A stretch of 64,000 nucleotides of DNA from positions 8,720,501-8,784,500 of the forward strand of contig NC_134031.1 in NCBI RefSeq assembly GCF_964204645.1, written 5' to 3'. The position numbers and the translations under genes are program-made. Origin of the DNA: Tubulanus polymorphus. Lineage: Eukaryota > Nemertea > Palaeonemertea > Tubulaniformes > Tubulanidae. Positions 59,131 through 64,000 of the stretch are shown here, piece by piece. Under the pieces are notes generated by a model. The model had not been told where the DNA came from, made no database searches, and was given only the letters and a program-made list of their open reading frames with translations. The stretch's first letter is position 1. Every line of letters starts with the position of its first letter.

Positions 59131-60139
59131 AGCCATGATCAATCACACTTGTTTGTTTATTGTCAGTTTAAAACCGTGAGACAGTGTTGCGTTATTTATC
59201 TTAGATTAGTGATACAGATTAACAATGTGTTGCTGGCTGCTACAATTTGTGGTACGGTAGTCGGTCATCGTTTCAGCCTGTTTACAGTGATATGCACACG
59301 TGCTTAATGAAAACGTACTTCGCAAAACGATTGAGACTATCAGAGAGAAATTGGGACTAAACGCTCTGAAGTTTTAAAATTGTTCTGATGTTTTAACCGG
59401 CATAGAGTTGTTATATTCATTTCCTTGATCTCTTTCCACTGCAGGTGTATTGTTTGATCAAACAGAATTGTTTTTATTCGAACAAGATTTTCTTCGGAAC
59501 ATTATGTTTTTTGTTTCAAAACGATATATTGTTCGAAGCGTTTTTCGTTCCAAAGAGCAAAATTTTGGAGCAAAAAAAACTAGATAGTCTTTGTTATAAT
59601 AAGTAATCTTAACCCTTTCAATACCACATGGTGTCTCCGCTGCTGTACCGCTGCTGTATCTGACACAAAAAAATATAGCATGTTGATAATTTCTGGGCCA
59701 ACAAAGTAGATATAAATAATTTGGATATAAGTGAACTTGAGATTAAGATGGCCATACTCCCAAGATGGCCGCCATGAAAAAATTCACGAAAAAGTTTCAG
59801 ATAAACTGCTCTGTCTCCCAGCAAAATGCACTGATCTATTCAATTTCAATTGAAATTGTATGCCATATATCCTTACTTTAGGTAGTAAAAAATTCAATGC
59901 AATAAAACAACTAAAAAATTTATTTTTCCACTCATTTACCCACTTTTCCACCGATATGCCGAAAGGCTGGATGTAGGCCTAAGGGGTTTCATTGGGGTAT
60001 AATTTCAGGCCTCAGAAAATTGTTACCTATGTATTTGACACTGATGTATTATATAGGCCTACCATGGTGTTGATAACCTTTGAGCTTACAAATAAGACAA
60101 ATAATTTGGATTTATGTGACCTTGAGGATGGACAGTTTC
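59131..60139. other. Non-coding stretch
   Basis: AT-rich, with AAGATGGCC words near 59745-59770. No supportable gene. Confidence 0.3.
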
Positions 60140-60405
60140 TGGTTCTTCACTATTGTTATTGGTGTCCAGGGTCTAAAAAATTGTCACTGATTTCATTTTC
60201 ATTATCAAAATCATTGCCGGCACTAAACCTATTTTCTGACTAAGTCTCATCATCTGAACTGCACTGTCATATTCGTTGTCACTCAATTTGTTCAGCACCA
60301 AATTCCAAGTCACCAGCATCACTGTCAGCATCATATACGAGCTGCTGAACCGTTTCATCCAGCCAAATTGTTTTTACCTGGCTGCTGCCATTTTGGATTT
60401 TATGG
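60140..60405 (-). pseudogene. piggyBac-like transposase N-terminal remnant
   Basis: Minus frames, with stops and shifts, give MAAAR near 60400, then DETVQQLVYDADSDAGDLEF, SDNEYDSAV and NDFDNENEISDNFLD. This is the Asp/Glu-rich N-terminal region usual in piggyBac/PGBD4-type proteins. No catalytic part is seen. The plus-strand ORF here is probably a shadow. Confidence 0.4.
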
Positions 60406-60679
60406 AGATGCCAGCACCGGCTGATGATAGATATGCCCTTCTAGAAGAAGGGTTGAGCGATACCGTATCACATATGGTACAGGTATGCTAGCTTGCCAAT
60501 TTGGGTTAATTCAAACAAAATAATCTTCTCATTCAAACACAAAGGCATAATTTGAACCTGGGTTTTCTTTGTATCCAATATCCATATCATGCCTTTCAGG
60601 TAGAAGCCCAACTTTCTGACCATGAACAGAACACTGCTTGTTTAGATCGTTTTGGAAATATATTCTGTCCGGTACATTT

Positions 60680-61022
60680 TTGATTACTCTATATCATCTA
60701 TCAGGATATTGAAGAGAAGACGACTTAGGATACTACCTTGTGTGACTCCACTAGTTAGACCGATTTATTCCAAGATGAGCTCCTTTGATTTTGGGCCACC
60801 TGTCTTCGTTCAGAGAAATCTGCTGAGCCATTTAAACGACCCATCATTAATACCGTTTCCGAATAGCTTATTTAGTAATCGCTGATGTTGGACCTTATCA
60901 AATGCTTTTTTGAAATCCATAAAGATTAATTGAGGCCACTGTCGATTTTCCAGAGTCAAATTACTATGTGGTCCAGTCATCCATGGTTTCAAAGTAGGCC
61001 TAATTGACTGTTTGTCGACCAT
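60680..61022 (-). pseudogene. Jockey/CR1-type LINE reverse transcriptase fragment
   Basis: The minus frame 61022-60810 reads FMDFKKAFDKVQHQRLLNKL (RT block with catalytic Asp). It continues after a stop with GLTSGVTQGSILSRLLFNIL and IDDIE. The YxDD block is beyond the fragment. Confidence 0.7.
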
Positions 61023-61194
61023 CCTTTTATAAAACCGTGTTGACGGTTGAACAGGATTCTAAATTCCCTTCATTTTCATGGTATGGTTTGGCTGCATCGG
61101 GTGCACTTGATCGTGGTTGACACATTATCCAGACAAGATCAAGAGTAGAAACAAGGATGTGCAGAAAACCTGTTATTGCTGCTTTGCCGCTATA

Positions 61195-61875
61195 TTTTTA
61201 AAATTGTATTTCAAGATCAATTTCTGTGAAATCTTTAGTTGATTTGGTTTTTGGGAGGAATATTTTTATTTGCACTACAAAAAATGTCATTGACAATTAT
61301 GCAAAGTCCGGGGAAAATAGCTCTCTCTCAAATTGGATCGATGACCTTGATATGCTAATTAGCCATGTGCTTAAACTGCAAATTCAATCAGATTTTATTC
61401 TGCAAAAAAATATCAAATCCAATTCAATTTTACTGTATTGAACAAAGAAAACATCGAATCCAATTCAATATTGTTCTATTGAGCAAATTTCAGAATATTC
61501 AATCTATTCCGCATTCAAATCAATGAGACCAAGGGAAAGGATGTATGTGCTACTTATGAAAACACAATTGTATTGTGTAAATTATAGGTATTGACTCTTG
61601 AGCTGGGAGTGTATTTTGATAAACCTTACCCACATAATGTATCATTTGCCGTTTTATGAAAGTTTATCTTAACGATTATTCTTAAGATTATTTATGAAAG
61701 TTTTTTTTATACAGTCGCTGTCTGTGCTACTTATGAAAACACATTGTATTGTGTAAATTATAGGTATTGACTCATAGGCTGGTAGCGTATGTTGATAAAC
61801 ATAACCCACATAATGTATCAGTTGCCAATTTATGAAAAGCTGAACATAGTACCCCTTGGGGCTCTGTATGAATTC
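61195..61875 (+). mobile_element. Family B element, partial, with duplicated tail
   Basis: Starts at AAATTGTATTTCAAGATCAA, matching 10030-10260 and 34380-34150. The tail (GTGCTACTTATGAAAACACA to TATGAAAG) occurs twice, at about 61547-61660 and 61722-61840. It ends GTACCCCTTGGGGCTCTGT. Confidence 0.65.
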
Positions 61876-61929
61876 AAGTTGAGCTGAGCCTGCTGTATTT
61901 GTTCACCCTGGGGAGTTGGGTATTGAATC

Positions 61930-61985
61930 GCCAGATAGTTAACCATTTCTCTCAAGTGGGCATGGTGTCCATGGACTCCTAATTT
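61930..61985 (-). mobile_element. Family A left-end fragment
   Basis: CTCAAGTGGGCATGGTGTCC ATGGACTCCTAATT is the inverse of the family A start, next to the family B tail, as at 33.3-33.9 kb. Confidence 0.55.
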
Positions 61986-62156
61986 CTCCTAAAAGCCGCA
62001 GTTCTGGCAAGAAATAGAACTGTCCAATGCCTGAAATTACTGTTTTGGTTTTTAAGTACTGGTAACATACATGAACACTTGCTTGCTGAGAAAAATATTT
62101 TTGTGGCAGTGACGACTGTATTAAATTATAATTTAATTTCTTGATTGTATTTTCAG

Positions 62157-62554
62157 CTGATGCATTCCTAGATGATCAAACAACAGACTGCACGAATAAA
62201 CTGAATAAAAAACTCATGAAGAAAAAATTCAAAGTGTCTGAAAAAAGAAAAAATATAACATGTGGGAGTGAATCTAAAAAGAAGCGCCGAAAAATCAAAA
62301 AGAAGTTGGTTGAGTTAGCTGATGGAGAAAAGGTAGAGAAAACAAAATCACAAATTACTGGACAAGAAAGACATTTATCAGAATTGAAGAAAATCTTAGA
62401 ATCAGATAAATTTAGTTCGGTCATTGATACAAAACCTACAGATCATTCCACTACTACAAAAAGAAATAAGTTAAAGAAACCAGACACCAATTTGGTTGGA
62501 TCTGTCCCCGAAGTATTTGTATTTGAAGATAGGAAATTACGAAAGCCTTGTCAG
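62157..62554 (+). CDS. C1orf131/DUF4602 homologue, lysine-rich exon
   Basis: Acceptor TGTATTTTCAG at 62156, donor TGTCAG-GTGTGT. Requires one base from an upstream exon (phase 1 in, phase 0 out). Encodes about 132 residues with many Lys/Arg clusters (KKKRRKIKKK, TTKRNKLKKP), probably nuclear/nucleolar signals, and ends VFVFEDRKLRKPCQ. The N-terminal exon was not found. The ATG-containing ORF at 60403-60475 ends in the wrong phase, so it is not joined here. Confidence 0.68.
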
Positions 62555-62640
62555 GTGTGTACTTGAATCATCTCTTGAATTTTAAGAAACTATGTCTTTA
62601 GACTTGGAAGGAATGTTTATCCATATTATCCATATTCTAG

Positions 62641-62808
62641 GTGGATGAAAAACTGCCAGTACAACCGCAGACTAACTTAGTTGTTGATGATGCGAGGTTC
62701 GATCTGAAAAGAGCCCGTTTAGAAGTGCAAAAGTTTGGTATATCTGGATTCGATCAGGTCAAAAAAGAAATTGCCAAAGAGCAGTTCCTTGTAAAACTTG
62801 GTGCTAAG
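62641..62808 (+). CDS. C1orf131/DUF4602 homologue, core exon
   Basis: 56 codons, phase 0/0, acceptor CATATTCTAG, donor GCTAAG-GTACAA. FDLKRARLEVQKFGISGFDQ followed by KEQFLVKLGAK corresponds to the most conserved block of the C1orf131 family (KARLEVHxFGITGY, LGAKPPK). The human protein is a component of the small-subunit processome in the nucleolus; this role is inferred for the homologue. Confidence 0.78.
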
Positions 62809-62905
62809 GTACAAGTTCATTAATATACATGTAAAACTAAATCTTCTTTCTTACTGTATAGAAACTAAATGTAGAACTGCATAAAAAGGACTAATTTTGT
62901 TCCAG

Positions 62906-62992
62906 CCCACCAAAAGACCGTATGTCAATTATAGAGTTTACCAGGAAATGGTGAAAAAGAACAAGGAGTATGATGCGGAAAAACAGGAAATG
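62906..62992 (+). CDS. C1orf131/DUF4602 homologue, third exon
   Basis: 29 codons, acceptor TTTTGTTCCAG, donor GAAATG-GTAAGA. PTKRPYVNYRVYQEMVKKNK matches the family's conserved SYVNYKVLQEQIKEKK block. The final exon(s) should lie beyond 64000 or in unrecognised sequence. Confidence 0.75.
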
Positions 62993-63156
62993 GTAAGATT
63001 TTTAGTGAATCTTCAGCATTTCCTCCATCGATCAATTTTTGGAGGCTCCCATCAATTATCAAATAAAATTTCATTTTATTTCTATTGATTTTGGGGTGAA
63101 AGGTTAATGCCTATATGTAATTCTCATAAAACCTTGTCAACCGGTACGCGCTAATA

Positions 63157-63246
63157 ATGCCAGAAGTTAAAATGCCAGAAATAAAAATGACGGGTGTAAA
63201 TATGCCAGAGGTAAAAATGCCAGAGGAAATAATGCCAGAAGGGTAA
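63157..63246 (+). repeat. 15-bp tandem repeat that reads MPEVK
   Basis: Six copies of ATGCCAGAAGTAAAA variants give the ORF MPEVKMPEIKMTGVNMPEV and onward, 29 codons with an ATG start and a TAA stop. It is in the last visible intron of the C1orf131 homologue. Most likely a minisatellite. Confidence 0.8.
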
Positions 63247-63444
63247 ATTGATTCAATGATTGTAAGAAACAAGTGTATCAAAACTTATTAACTATTCATC
63301 GAATTGTTGCTTTGATGTCACGAATTACAGCAAACTAACTCTTCGAAAACATTTTGATTTTGATTATCATACCTATTATTATACCTAGAAAGATAATTTA
63401 TCTGAACTGTGCATTCAATATCAGTGACGGATCCAGAGGCATAA

Positions 63445-63944
63445 GGGGCCGTGCATAAAGTACGTACGTCCGTAGGGGGGTGGGGGTTTCTTAAAATCCG
63501 TACAAAAGCGTACAGGGGGAGGGGAGGGGTCAGCTAAAAACGTACATACTTTCCAAGGGGGGAGGGTTGATATTAATAGTACGTACTTTGTGCACGAAAC
63601 ATAATGTGAATTTCACAAATATTCCCGTTTGCCGACGATCCTAAGTGTGTCTAGTGAAAATAAAATGAATATATTACTTGAAGTCTCGGGAATTCCCCAC
63701 TTTCAGTCTTTCATTTCGTTGCCATGGAAGATCGTTGATCAACGTCAGCAGGAACTCTGTTGAATCAGGGTGGATTTTGCCTTCTTTAAACCATTATTCC
63801 TGAAAATTCTGTTTTACGGGGGGGGTTACCCCTAAAAGTATGTACGGAAGGGGGGTTATAAAAAAACGTGCAATGAGCGTACAAGAGGGGAGAGGGGGTT
63901 AAAAATACCCGGAAGTCAAGCGTACGTACTTTATGCACGGCCCC
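63445..63944. mobile_element. Harbinger-type MITE, 500 bp, TAA target duplication
   Basis: Ends GGGGCCGTGCATAAAGTACG and its inverse at 63922-63944, flanked by TAA at 63442-63444 and 63945-63947. A third terminal-like word (GTACGTACTTTGTGCACG) at about 63575 suggests a nested or duplicated end. The interior has G-rich runs and no ORF. GGGGCC-type ends with a 3-bp TWA duplication are typical of PIF/Harbinger MITEs. Confidence 0.8.
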
Positions 63945-64000
63945 TAATATGACTACCGCATTTCGACAACCGAGTGCCCAAGGAAACAGCTAAGTCAAAA

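Noticed and set aside
60403-60475. Small ATG ORF with donor CAG-GTATGC as first exon of the C1orf131 homologue
   Set aside because: Ends in phase 0, but the next exon needs phase 1 in; it also overlaps a piggyBac-like remnant on the other strand.

Overview
The window looks like nuclear DNA of a marine invertebrate animal. Supporting signs are GT-AG introns, multi-exon PAN/CUB receptor exons, a rhodopsin-type GPCR, a nuclear ribosome-biogenesis gene, and a dense, varied transposon load (MULE, mariner/pogo, Harbinger-type MITEs, DIRS, L1/Tx1-like and CR1/Jockey-like LINEs, piggyBac remnant). The mix would suit a lophotrochozoan (mollusc, brachiopod or annelid grade), but the species cannot be fixed from sequence alone.

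Three host genes can be supported. (1) A single-exon class A GPCR at 6845-7807 (+). (2) A gene on the minus strand, reconstructed here from twelve exons, running from 40679 down to 20313. It encodes 824 residues: signal peptide, five PAN/Apple modules, two CUB domains, one transmembrane helix and an 84-residue cytoplasmic tail with an NPTY motif. All splice phases agree, and each PAN module repeats the cysteine spacing C-x3-C-x7-C-x11-C. (3) Three consecutive exons of a C1orf131/DUF4602 homologue (62157-62992, +) whose first and last exons lie elsewhere.

Layout: 0.3-0.9 kb, deleted MULE transposase; 2.5-6.3 kb, MITE ends and hairpins in AT-rich DNA; 6.8-8.6 kb, the GPCR and unassigned ORFs; 8.9-20.1 kb, interspersed repeats; 20.3-40.7 kb, the receptor gene, its introns full of repeats; 42.4-47.4 kb, a degenerate DIRS retrotransposon interrupted by a tandem-repeat block; 49.9-53.1 kb, a 5'-truncated L1/Tx1-like LINE; 53.5-54.0 kb, a Cys-rich ORF and a GGT microsatellite; 55.2-57.2 kb, a cluster of large, nearly perfect palindromes; 58-62 kb, MITEs and piggyBac and LINE fragments; 62.1-63.0 kb, the C1orf131-like exons; 63.4-63.9 kb, a Harbinger-type MITE.

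Two dispersed families recur and nest in each other. I call them A and B. Family A carries ~154-bp tandem units with a core CGCCCCCTGGTGACC/GGCC, which resembles the reverse complement of the bilaterian CTCF motif. Family B ends in a palindromic GCCCCTTGGGGCTC tail. Most promising for follow-up are the five-PAN/two-CUB receptor, the 55-57 kb palindrome cluster, and the CTCF-like motif spread by family A.
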